Source: Clostridiales bacterium (GTDB taxonomy: Bacteria > Bacillota > Sulfobacillia > UBA995). From it: a stretch of 10,477 nt of DNA. The notes below the pieces were generated by a model. That model was not told the DNA's origin and did not search any database. It was given only the letters and a program-made list of their open reading frames with translations. Positions 1 to 6,729 of the stretch are shown one piece after another. Position 1 is the stretch's first letter, and each line of letters begins with the position of its first letter. Made by a program: the position numbers and the translations under genes. The stretch is from positions 1 to 10,477 of the forward strand of contig DOZU01000027.1 of the NCBI GenBank assembly GCA_003517845.1. The letters run 5' to 3'.

Positions 1-156
1 GACGGCTAGCACCCCGTGGCCGTACCCATCGGGCATCACGACGGCGGTCAACGCCGCGCCGGGACGGGTGGAGCCTCTCAGTGCCCGGATGTTTCCGGCC
101 AGGACCTCCAGATCCACCTCAGCCCGGGTTGGCCGGAGCGATGCCGCACCCTCCAT
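1..156 (-). CDS. alr: Alanine racemase, N-terminal 52 codons (gene runs off the left edge)
   Basis: The visible part begins with ATG at 156 and reads into the family's N-terminal pattern: an Arg-Pro-Thr-Arg-Ala-Glu-Val-Asp-Leu opening, then a helix with 'AGNIRALR', then the PLP-loop segment 'AVVMPDGYGHG'. Alanine racemases (fold type III PLP enzymes) interconvert L- and D-alanine in the cytoplasm for peptidoglycan. In the family the loop normally reads V-V-K-A-[DN]-[AG]-Y-G-H-G, and that Lys forms the internal aldimine with PLP. Here the codon at 34-36 is ATG, so Met stands in the Lys position; one base (AAG to ATG) separates the two. The start is well supported by a strong Shine-Dalgarno GGGAGGTGA overlapping the nnr stop codon, 5 nt upstream. 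The gene is probably translated with nnr as the last visible member of the acpS-nnr-alr group. The family assignment is firm; whether the product is active is doubtful if the base is real. Confidence 0.88.
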   Translation of the reverse strand, partial: MEGAASLRPTRAEVDLEVLAGNIRALRGSTRPGAALTAVVMPDGYGHGVLAV

Positions 157-170
157 CCTCCTCACCTCCC
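157..170 (-). promoter_or_regulatory. Ribosome binding site of alr, overlapping the nnr stop
   Basis: On the minus strand GGGAGGTGA (170-162) contains the TGA stop of nnr and lies 5 nt before the alr ATG. It is a near-perfect Shine-Dalgarno and implies translational coupling of nnr and alr. It also fixes the alr start at 156. Confidence 0.8.
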
Positions 171-1721
171 ATCGGCGCAGTCTGCCGATAGACTCAGTGC
201 CGCTCGGGCTGCCGGCAGCTCGCCCAGCAAGTCCCCGGCGATCGCCCCGGCTTCGCCCAGCCGGGCCCGGACTCGGTCCCCGGCGGAGCGATGGAGGTAC
301 ACACCCAGGGCTGCGGCTTGCGGTCCGGACAGGCCCTGAGCCAGGAGCCCGGCGATGGCGCCTGCCAGTACGTCGCCGCTCCCTGCCGTCGCCAGGGCCG
401 GATTGCCGCCCGGGTCGAGCCAGGCGTCTCCCTCTCCGGCCGCCACCACGGTACCCGCTCCCTTGAGCACCACCGTAGTCCGCCAGTTCCGGGCCGCCTC
501 CCGCGCCTGGCCCAGCCGGTCGGCCTGGATGAGGGCAACCTCGCGGTCCAGCAGGCGCGCCATCTCCCCCGGATGGGGGGTGAGCACGACCCGGGGGCCA
601 AGGCAGGCCTCCTTCTCACGGGAGGTAAATCCGCTCAGGATGGTCAGGGCGTCGGCGTCGACCACGACCGGGCAAGGAGACCTGGTGAGCAGGACCGTCA
701 CCAGGTTGGCGAGGCCGGGACCGTGGCCCATCCCCGGCCCGATCGCGATGGCCGCGGGATGACGATCGAGCAGGCGGTCCAGCCACTCCCGGCTATCGGC
801 CGGCCATTGCCCGCCGGAACCCACGGCGATCGTCATCAGCTCCGGGGCTGTCGCCACCGCCGCCAAGTCGAAGGGTGAGGGCAGGACGACGGTGACCAGT
901 CCCGCTCCGGCCCGCAATGCTCCCCGGCCGGCCAAGATCGGCGCCCCGGCCATCCCCGTCGAACCGCCCACGATGACTACATGGCCGAACGTTCCCTTGT
1001 GACCCCAGGGCGGGCGGGATGGCAACATGCCCCGGGCCAGGTCCGGGGAGAGCAGTCGCGTGGCCGGGCGCCAGCGCTCCAGGACCGGACCGGGCAGCGA
1101 AATGTCCACCAGCCTTATAGCTCCGGCGGACTCGGCGCCAGGATACAGGTAGAGGCCCGGCTTGGCCAGCCCGAAGGTGGCGGTGACGGTCGCCCGCACC
1201 CATACCCCCGGGAGCTGCCCCGTATCGGATTGCAGACCGGACGGGACGTCCAGCGCGAGGACCGGTTGCCGGCAGGCGCGGATGGCGGCTATGGCGTCCG
1301 CGATCGCCCCCCGTGGCGCGCCCTGGAGCCCCGTGCCCAGCAACCCGTCGACCACCAGCGCCGCATTCGCGGCCACCTGCTCGAACTGCCCGGGACCGGC
1401 AGCATCGATGATCTCCACTCCCGACCCGGCAGCAGCGACCAGATTCTGGCGCGCGATCCCACGGGGCGGCCCGCCTACGAGGAACGCGGTGAGTTGGTGT
1501 CCAGACCCGGCCAGATGCCTGGCCACGACCAGCGCATCACCGCCGTTGTTGCCCGGCCCGGCGAATACTGCCACCCGGGAGCCGACCGCCGGCAGCAGGG
1601 AACGGGCGACCTGCGCCGCCCCCGCCCCCGCGTTCTCCATGAGGATCAGTTCGGCCAGGCCCGCCTCCTCGGTCGCGGCCCGTTCCAGTCGCCGCATTTC
1701 CGCAGCGGTGGCTAGGTACAC
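162..1721 (-). CDS. nnr: Bifunctional NAD(P)H-hydrate repair enzyme (epimerase + ADP-dependent dehydratase)
   Basis: This 519-residue protein has the full two-domain YjeF layout. The N-terminal epimerase domain (about residues 1-215) interconverts R- and S-NAD(P)HX. It shows the K+/substrate motif NNGGD at 58-62, GLLGTG at 126-131 and the catalytic-Asp segment LDVPSG at 157-162. The C-terminal dehydratase domain (about 225-505) converts S-NAD(P)HX back to NAD(P)H using ADP. It shows HKGTFGHVVIVGGS from 241, VVDADAL at 353-359, LTPHPGE at 380-386 and the nucleotide-binding ATAGSGDVLAG at 444-454. The length is normal for the fused form and no key motif is missing. The start is GTG at 1721, supported by AGGAGG nine bases upstream, within the end of acpS. 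The gene lies 4 nt after the acpS stop and 5 nt before alr, so it is almost certainly cotranscribed with both. It is a cytoplasmic metabolite-repair enzyme; its place between acpS and alr is conserved in many Bacillota. Confidence 0.96.
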   Translation of the reverse strand: MYLATAAEMRRLERAATEEAGLAELILMENAGAGAAQVARSLLPAVGSRVAVFAGPGNNGGDALVVARHLAGSGHQLTAFLVGGPPRGIARQNLVAAAGSGVEIIDAAGPGQFEQVAANAALVVDGLLGTGLQGAPRGAIADAIAAIRACRQPVLALDVPSGLQSDTGQLPGVWVRATVTATFGLAKPGLYLYPGAESAGAIRLVDISLPGPVLERWRPATRLLSPDLARGMLPSRPPWGHKGTFGHVVIVGGSTGMAGAPILAGRGALRAGAGLVTVVLPSPFDLAAVATAPELMTIAVGSGGQWPADSREWLDRLLDRHPAAIAIGPGMGHGPGLANLVTVLLTRSPCPVVVDADALTILSGFTSREKEACLGPRVVLTPHPGEMARLLDREVALIQADRLGQAREAARNWRTTVVLKGAGTVVAAGEGDAWLDPGGNPALATAGSGDVLAGAIAGLLAQGLSGPQAAALGVYLHRSAGDRVRARLGEAGAIAGDLLGELPAARAALSLSADCADGR

Positions 1722-1725
1722 CGCA

Positions 1726-2115
1726 TCATCCCTCCTCAGCCATCGCCAGCACGATGGCCATGGCCAGGCCGCGAGTGTGGGTGATGGAGACGGCGAAGCG
1801 GTCTATGCCCCGCCGGCAGGCCTCCTCGGACAACCGGCCCTTGAGCCGCACGACCGGGGCGCCCAGACTGTCCCGGCCCACCTCGATGTCTCGCCAGTTG
1901 CCGAGGCGTAAGCCGATGCCCATCGCCTTGAGCACAGCTTCCTTCGCCGCCAGGCGCCCGGCGAGGCGGTGAGCCTGACCCCGGCAAAGCCGCAACTCGG
2001 CCGGCGTGAAGACCCGGTCGAGAAAGCGATCGCCCCACCGCGCGATCAAGGTCGCGACCCGGTCCACTTCCACCAGGTCCAACCCCACTCCCCGGGGCGC
2101 ACCGGCATCAACCAT
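1726..2115 (-). CDS. acpS: Holo-[acyl-carrier-protein] synthase
   Basis: This 129-residue protein transfers the 4'-phosphopantetheine arm of CoA to a serine of apo-ACP, activating fatty-acid synthesis. It shows the two family signatures: GVGLDLVEVDRV at residues 9-20, with the Mg-binding Asp13, and RLAAKEAVLKAMG at about 54-66, with Glu59 as the second metal ligand. FTPAE at 36-40 is also typical. Length matches the small trimeric AcpS type. A TTG one codon upstream (2118) is in frame, but ATG at 2115 is the natural start. The Shine-Dalgarno is weak (AAGGCCGGCGG region), so expression may depend on readthrough from glmS, whose stop lies 45 nt upstream. The 3' end carries the AGGAGG used by nnr. 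Assignment is firm; the start is moderately sure. Confidence 0.95.
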   Translation of the reverse strand: MVDAGAPRGVGLDLVEVDRVATLIARWGDRFLDRVFTPAELRLCRGQAHRLAGRLAAKEAVLKAMGIGLRLGNWRDIEVGRDSLGAPVVRLKGRLSEEACRRGIDRFAVSITHTRGLAMAIVLAMAEEG

Positions 2116-2160
2116 CAACCGCCGGCCTTCGCCCCGCGCATCGGCACCCGGCCGCGGCGC

Positions 2161-3996
2161 TCATTCCACCGTGACGCTCTTGGCCAGGTTGCGTGGCTTG
2201 TCAACATCGCACCCCCGAGCCGCCGCGGCATGGTAGGCCAGTAGCTGCAAGGGCAAGACGCTGAGGATCGGCGTCAACAGGCTGTCCACGCGCGGGATGG
2301 TTATGAGTTCGTCCAGGTGCCGGGCAAACTCCTCCTCCTCGTCGCCGGCGAGGACGATGCCGATGACCCTGGCTCCCCTGGCCTTCACTTCGGCGATGTT
2401 CGAGGCCATCTTCTCCTGAAGTCCCCGCTGGGTGGCCAGCGCGATCACGGGAATCCCCGGGACGATCAGGGCCAGCGTCCCATGTTTCAGTTCGCCGGCG
2501 GGATAAGCCTCGGCGTGGATGTACGAGAGTTCTTTGAGCTTGAGCTGTCCTTCAAGGGCCACTGCGTAATCGAGCCCCCGGCCGATGAAGAATACATCAT
2601 CCCATTGCTCCCAGCTTTGGGCAACTGCCGCTAGCGGCGCGGATGCTTCCAGCACCTCGCCGGCCAACCGGGGCAAGCTGGCCAGGCCGTCCCGATAGCC
2701 GGCCAGTTCGGGCTTTGTCAGGCACCCCCTGAGTTCTCCCAGCTTGAGGGCAAGGAGGGTCAGGACCAGGAGCTGAGTGATGTAAGCTTTCGTGGAGGCC
2801 ACGGCAATCTCGGGGCCCGCCCGGGTGTAGATGACGGTATCCGCTTCGCGGGAAATGGAACTGCCCATTACGTTGGTGACCGCCAGCGTCCTCGCGCCCC
2901 GGCGACGCCACTCCCGTAACGCTTCCAGCGTATCTGCGGTCTCTCCCGACTGGCTGACCAATATCGCCAGGTCGCCCGGTCGCATCACCGGGTCCCGGTA
3001 GCGAAACTCCGAGGCGACATCGATCTCCGCCGGCAGGCGGGCCCAGCGCTCCAGCAGGTACTTGCCTACCAGGCTGGCGTTGCAAGCCGTACCGCAAGCC
3101 GTCATGAATACCCGGCTCAGGGAGCGCGCTCCCTCGGCGTCAATCGGCAACTCGTCCAGATTCACCGTGTCGCCGGGCCCAAGGCGCCCGGCCAGCGTGT
3201 CGGCCAAAGCTCGCGGCTGTTCGTGGATCTCCTTCAACATGAAGTGAGGATAACCGCCCCGCTCGGCGTGCTGGGGGTCCCACGGGACGGTGAACACGGT
3301 CTTGGCGACGGGTCGGCGGCCCCGATCCTGAATCCGAACCTCGCTGGGGGTCAGGACGGCCACTTCCCCGTCGTCCAGGATGAAGGTGTTACGGGTCAGG
3401 CTCAGGATGGCCGGGATGTCGGAAGCGAGGTAGTTCTCGCCATCGCCAAGGCCTACGACCAGGGGGCTGCCCTGGCGGGCGGCGACGATCACGCTCGGCT
3501 CGCGAACCGAAGCCACGGCCAAGGCGAAAGAGCCGCGAAGGCGGCCCGCCACCCGGTGGACCGCTGTCTCTAGCGAGCCATCGTATTCCTCTTCCAGCAA
3601 GTGAGGCACGACCTCAGTGTCGGTCTCCGACCGGAACCGGTGACCCCGGGCCAGCAGTCCCTTTTTGAGCGACAGGTAGTTCTCAATTATGCCGTTATGA
3701 GCCACGGCCAAGGTGCCGGAGCAGTCGAGATGCGGATGGGCGTTGTCCTCCGAGGGGACGCCGTGCGTTGCCCAGCGGGTATGACCGATTCCCGTAGTCC
3801 CGATCAGCAATTCGGTGCCGGCGAGCTTGGCCTGCAAGCGATCGAGCTTCCCCTCCGCTCGGGCCAGGGCCAGCCTCCCGTCCTGAAACACCGCCACTCC
3901 GGCGGAGTCGTAACCGCGGTACTCCAGACGGCGAAGCCCGTCGAGCAAGACGGGCAGGCAAGCCCGGCCACCAACATAACCGACAATGCCGCACAT
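2161..3996 (-). CDS. glmS: Glutamine--fructose-6-phosphate aminotransferase (isomerizing)
   Basis: GlmS makes glucosamine-6-phosphate from fructose-6-phosphate and glutamine, the first committed step to UDP-GlcNAc and the cell wall. The 611-residue length is standard. The N-terminal class II glutaminase domain (about 1-235) begins MCGIVGYVGG, with Cys2 becoming the N-terminal nucleophile after Met removal. It also has GHTRWATHG at 71-79, NGIIEN at 101-106 and the SETDTEVV segment at about 123-130. Two SIS sugar-isomerase domains follow, marked by MTACGTACNASL near 298-309 and SQSGETAD at 348-355. The C-terminus DKPRNLAKSVTVE is canonical and carries the isomerase Lys. The ATG at 3996 follows AAAGGAAG by a few bases. 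The coding region is preceded by a 343-nt leader holding a glmS ribozyme and a terminator-like hairpin, so product feedback on this mRNA by glucosamine-6-phosphate is expected. acpS follows 45 nt downstream with no terminator seen between them. Confidence 0.98.
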   Translation of the reverse strand: MCGIVGYVGGRACLPVLLDGLRRLEYRGYDSAGVAVFQDGRLALARAEGKLDRLQAKLAGTELLIGTTGIGHTRWATHGVPSEDNAHPHLDCSGTLAVAHNGIIENYLSLKKGLLARGHRFRSETDTEVVPHLLEEEYDGSLETAVHRVAGRLRGSFALAVASVREPSVIVAARQGSPLVVGLGDGENYLASDIPAILSLTRNTFILDDGEVAVLTPSEVRIQDRGRRPVAKTVFTVPWDPQHAERGGYPHFMLKEIHEQPRALADTLAGRLGPGDTVNLDELPIDAEGARSLSRVFMTACGTACNASLVGKYLLERWARLPAEIDVASEFRYRDPVMRPGDLAILVSQSGETADTLEALREWRRRGARTLAVTNVMGSSISREADTVIYTRAGPEIAVASTKAYITQLLVLTLLALKLGELRGCLTKPELAGYRDGLASLPRLAGEVLEASAPLAAVAQSWEQWDDVFFIGRGLDYAVALEGQLKLKELSYIHAEAYPAGELKHGTLALIVPGIPVIALATQRGLQEKMASNIAEVKARGARVIGIVLAGDEEEEFARHLDELITIPRVDSLLTPILSVLPLQLLAYHAAAARGCDVDKPRNLAKSVTVE

Positions 3997-4041
3997 TCCA
4001 TGGTCTTCCTTTCATCGAGCGGTCTCTTCCCTGAAGCCGTG

Positions 4042-4079
4042 AAAACACAAAACCGCGTCCCCGTAGCCGGAGAGCGCGG
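4042..4079 (-). terminator. Intrinsic-terminator-like hairpin between the glmS ribozyme and glmS
   Basis: On the minus strand CCGCG (4079-4075) pairs perfectly with CGCGG (4057-4053). After one bulged C (4074), TCTCCG (4073-4068) pairs with CGGGGA (4063-4058), including one T-G wobble. This leaves a four-base loop GCTA. The stem is 11 bp and mostly G-C. It is followed at once by TTTTGTGTTTT (4052-4042). A stable G-C stem plus a U-rich tail is the form of a Rho-independent terminator. It lies upstream of, not after, the glmS coding region, 45 nt before its ATG. It would therefore act as an attenuator or partial terminator on transcripts entering glmS, or as an RNA processing or stability element. 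The structure is seen directly; its termination activity is inferred. Confidence 0.7.
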
Positions 4080-4119
4080 CGGGAAAGGACCGCACGCCAT
4101 GGGCTGCGTCCCCCCACCC

Positions 4120-4248
4120 GGGCCCCCTTGTACCCTCAGTCACCTGGGGTTTTGCTGGGCCCTCTGACGGTCGTGGGCAACCGCCGGTCACCCGCCGATG
4201 ATCCGAGATCCCGGTCCTCGTCAACTCCCTCCCGGGAGTCCTGGCGCC
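4120..4248 (-). ncRNA. glmS glucosamine-6-phosphate-activated ribozyme (riboswitch)
   Basis: The minus-strand leader before glmS matches the conserved glmS ribozyme core. It runs from the cleavage-site element GCGCCAGGACU (from 4247) through AGUUGACGAGG (4225-4215), AUCGGCGGGUG (about 4199-4189), ACGACCGUCAGAGG (ending 4161), CAGCAAAACC, AGGUGACUG and GGUACAAGGG. Helices are visible. P1 is ACTCCC (4239-4234) with GGGAGT (4229-4224) around loop GGGA. P3 is CGGUU/GACCG around 4184-4169. P4 is GGGCCC (4162-4157) with GGGCCC (4125-4120). P4.1 is ACCCCAG/CTG(A)GGGT with a GTGA loop. Self-cleavage is expected between 4248 and 4247, where the base before the cleavage site is G. In the family, glucosamine-6-phosphate acts as the cofactor for cleavage, and the cut mRNA is then degraded, lowering GlmS when its product is plentiful. 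Confidence 0.95.
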
Positions 4249-4339
4249 TTACTGTGACTTTCCATGTTGCCGACGCATCACGTTGCGACCCGATCCCACC
4301 CTTGCTCTTGCCGGTAGCCTCCCGCCTTCACCCCTCTCC

Positions 4340-5692
4340 CTATGCCCCGGGTCCGCCAAACTCCCGGGCGATATACGCCGCGATCTCCCGCGCCACCGTT
4401 TCGACCAGTTCCGAGTCTTCTCCTTCCGCCATCACCCGGACCACCGGCTCGGTACCGGAAGGCCGTAATACCACGCGGCCATTCGGCCCCAGCCGGCCCC
4501 GCGCCGCTCCCACCATCCTGGCCAGTCCCGCATTGCTTTCCAGGGAGTCCACCGGCCGAGCGGGCACGTTGACCAGGATCTGCGGGTATTTCACCATGCG
4601 CGCCGCCAACCGCGACAGCGGCCATCCGGACTCGACCATCACCGCGAGCAGCCGCAAGGTTGTCAGGAGACCGTCGCCGGTGGTGGCGGCGTCCAGGAAG
4701 ATGATGTGTCCCGATTGTTCGCCTCCCAGTACCAACTCCTCTCGCACCATGGCTTCCAGGATATGGCGATCGCCGACCGGAGTGCGGAGGACCCGGCCGC
4801 CCGCGGAACGAAAAGCCACTTCCAGCCCGAGATTGGTCATCACCGTCCCCACGATCGCCCGCCCGGGCAACCGATCCTGGTCCAGGAGATGCAGCCCGCA
4901 AGCTGCGAGGATCTGGTCGCCGTCCACCTCCCGCCCGTGCTCGTCGGCGGCAATTGCCCGGTCGCCGTCGCCGTCATAGGCGATTCCGGCGACCGCCCCA
5001 GTTTCCCTGACGGCCTGCATCAGTCCCGCCGGGTGGGTGGACCCGCAGCCCACGTTGATGTTCAGCCCGTCCGGGTCGGCGTTGAGCAGGGTCACCCGGG
5101 CGCCTACGCGCTCCAGGAGTTCGGGGGCCAGCCGGTACGTGGCACCGTTCCCGGCGTCCACCACGATCCGCATTCCGTCCAGGCGGACCGGAGTTGAGCG
5201 CACCAGGTAGTCCAGGTATTGCTCCACCAGCGCGGGCGCCGGGTGCAGCCGGCCCACCCCCGCCCCGGTGGGCCTCGGGAGGTCATCGCGTTCCCTGAGC
5301 GCCAGATCGGAGACGGCCGTCTCGGCCTCCACGGTCAGCTTGTGGCCGTTACGGGAGAAGAGCTTGAGGCCATTGTCTTCCACGGGGTTGTGGGAGGCCG
5401 AGATCACCGCCCCGCCTGCCGCATTCATATGGCGGGTCAGGAAGGCGATGCCCGGCGTGGACACGACCCCGACGGCGAGGACATCGGCTCCCGCGGAGAG
5501 AATCCCGCTCACCAGAGCCGCTTCGAGCAAGTCGCCGGATATGCGGGTGTCGCGTCCTACCAGGATCCGGGGCCGGCTCACACCGGGACTCAGCTGGATG
5601 GCCGCAGCCCGCCCCAGGCGATACACGAGTTCCGGGGTCAAGTCGCGGTTGGCCACTCCCCGCACCCCGTCCGTCCCGAACAGAGTCGTCAT
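4340..5692 (-). CDS. glmM: Phosphoglucosamine mutase
   Basis: GlmM converts glucosamine-6-phosphate to glucosamine-1-phosphate for UDP-GlcNAc synthesis. The 450-residue protein is full length for the family. It opens with LFGTDGVRGVAN and has the phosphoserine loop SASHNP at 98-103 with the catalytic Ser100. It also has the metal-binding DGDGDR at 240-245, the sugar-binding GGEQSGH at 323-329 and the C-terminal phosphate-binding RPSGTEP at 410-416. The ATG at 5692 overlaps the cdaR stop by 4 nt (ATGA). A GGAGG lies about 8 nt upstream, which indicates translational coupling to cdaR. In Bacillota, GlmM also binds CdaA and inhibits its cyclase activity, so the neighbouring genes likely encode interacting proteins. 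The gene ends 343 nt before glmS, with the glmS ribozyme between them. Confidence 0.98.
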   Translation of the reverse strand: MTTLFGTDGVRGVANRDLTPELVYRLGRAAAIQLSPGVSRPRILVGRDTRISGDLLEAALVSGILSAGADVLAVGVVSTPGIAFLTRHMNAAGGAVISASHNPVEDNGLKLFSRNGHKLTVEAETAVSDLALRERDDLPRPTGAGVGRLHPAPALVEQYLDYLVRSTPVRLDGMRIVVDAGNGATYRLAPELLERVGARVTLLNADPDGLNINVGCGSTHPAGLMQAVRETGAVAGIAYDGDGDRAIAADEHGREVDGDQILAACGLHLLDQDRLPGRAIVGTVMTNLGLEVAFRSAGGRVLRTPVGDRHILEAMVREELVLGGEQSGHIIFLDAATTGDGLLTTLRLLAVMVESGWPLSRLAARMVKYPQILVNVPARPVDSLESNAGLARMVGAARGRLGPNGRVVLRPSGTEPVVRVMAEGEDSELVETVAREIAAYIAREFGGPGA

Positions 5693-6726
5693 CGACCAGC
5701 CTCCACGGTTGCAGGATCAGGATATGCAGCTTCCGGGTTTGAATTCGACTCGCCGTCCAGGGCGCGGCCGCCAGGGGCCGGGCGGATGATCACGCTTACC
5801 GTGACCCGGGGCGGCTCGACGCGATACGCCCCGGCCGGCGGTTCCAGGTCGACTTCGCGGCTGAATGACTCACGGGCGCCTTCGATGACGACGGGAGCGG
5901 TGAACACCCACCTGAGGTCCTGCAGGGCGGTCGGGCCGGCGCGCACCCCCGCCTCCGCCGGATCGGAGGCCACCTCCGCCAGTTCGAAGCCGGGAGCGGG
6001 GACGCCCTCCAGGCGTACGTGGACGGGGAGGGACACGGGGTCAGGCAGGCGGAACACGCTCACCATGACCTGGGCGGTCGCCGGCGACACGACGACCCCC
6101 GGGACCGGTCGCCCACCCGTGGCCACCACCCGCAAGGGGGACTCACGGCGGATGTCGCCGGTGGCGCCGGCGACGCTCACCTCGGCTACAGCCTGCACCA
6201 CGTAATCAACCGCCGAGGATGGCCCGACGACAACGGCGGTCGCCGGGGAGACCCTCACTTCGCCGAGGGCGTGGTCGAGGCTGGGCGCCCCGCGGATCGC
6301 GACCCGCACCGGCACCTCTCTCTCGACCATGGGTTCGAGTTCCACATCGGCGGTAGAGGCCGACATCCATGTGACCTCGATGCCCCGCGGGTGGCTGACC
6401 CGGATGGGGTGAGCCGCGGACCCCGCGGCAACCCCCGACAGGTCCACTCGCACGTCGAAGTCCTCCGCCACGGTGGCTCGCAGGCTGCTCGCCCTGCCGC
6501 GCGCCACCAGGTCCACGCTGGCCGGCAGGCTCGCGACCACCGCCAGGCCGGCGTCAACCGCGCTCAGACGAACGGGGAGACCAGCGTACGTGCGCTCCTG
6601 CACGGGATCGCGGTAGCCGACCGCCTGGAGCCACAGCAGGAAGGCGCTGGTCACCGCCAGCAGCTTCAGACCGGCATCGCTCTCCAGCCACGAGACCGGG
6701 GACCATCGGGTGCGCCGCTCAGGCAC
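5689..6726 (-). CDS. cdaR: YbbR-domain protein, regulator of diadenylate cyclase (CdaR)
   Basis: This 345-residue protein has one N-terminal membrane segment (about residues 20-37, LKLLAVTSAFLLWLQAVG). The extracytoplasmic beta-rich remainder holds several YbbR-like repeats, with recurring VSPATA-type segments and strings of short Val-rich strands. CdaR proteins sit in the membrane next to CdaA and modulate c-di-AMP synthesis. The domain match is moderate at the sequence level, but the position between cdaA and glmM is the family's standard place, which makes the call strong. The start is GTG at 6726, preceded by GGGAGGGGATGACCA inside the end of cdaA, 3 nt after the cdaA stop. The gene overlaps glmM by 4 nt. 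The last ~25 residues are rich in Asn, Pro, Ala and Glu and look like an unstructured tail. Confidence 0.9.
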   Translation of the reverse strand: MPERRTRWSPVSWLESDAGLKLLAVTSAFLLWLQAVGYRDPVQERTYAGLPVRLSAVDAGLAVVASLPASVDLVARGRASSLRATVAEDFDVRVDLSGVAAGSAAHPIRVSHPRGIEVTWMSASTADVELEPMVEREVPVRVAIRGAPSLDHALGEVRVSPATAVVVGPSSAVDYVVQAVAEVSVAGATGDIRRESPLRVVATGGRPVPGVVVSPATAQVMVSVFRLPDPVSLPVHVRLEGVPAPGFELAEVASDPAEAGVRAGPTALQDLRWVFTAPVVIEGARESFSREVDLEPPAGAYRVEPPRVTVSVIIRPAPGGRALDGESNSNPEAAYPDPATVEAGR

Positions 6727-6729
6727 TGG

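Larger units (their letters stand above)
3997..4339 (-). promoter_or_regulatory. glmM-glmS leader region (343 nt)
   Basis: This is the only long gap in an otherwise packed gene run. On the minus strand it holds, in order: about 90 nt after the glmM stop with no recognised element or clear promoter (4339-4249), the glmS ribozyme core (4248-4120), a further imperfect hairpin (about 4115-4081), an intrinsic-terminator-like hairpin with a T-rich tail (4079-4042), and the glmS ribosome binding site (AAAGGAAG). I see no convincing -35/-10 pair, so the ribozyme is probably carried on readthrough transcripts from glmM or from a promoter I cannot recognise. Confidence 0.8.

Noticed and set aside
981..1715. 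Plus-strand open frames opposite nnr
   Set aside because: nnr has every expected motif on the minus strand; the opposite frames are low-complexity shadows.
2116..2160. Possible terminator or promoter in the glmS-acpS gap
   Set aside because: The 45 nt are G+C-rich but have no stem followed by a T-run and no -35/-10 pair.
4012..4224. Small minus-strand open frame (70 codons) in the glmS leader
   Set aside because: It runs through the conserved ribozyme core and the terminator-like hairpin; the bases are explained by RNA structure, not by a peptide.
4128..4979. Plus-strand open frame (283 codons) opposite the glmM 3' end and the leader
   Set aside because: It lies opposite the glmS ribozyme and the glmM coding sequence; the translation is Ser/Arg/Pro-rich with no family pattern.
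5219..6205. Long plus-strand open frame (328 codons) opposite glmM and cdaR
   Set aside because: It is antisense to two well-supported genes, its product is rich in Arg, Gly, Pro and His as expected from reverse reading of G+C-rich codons, and it shows no recognisable domain.
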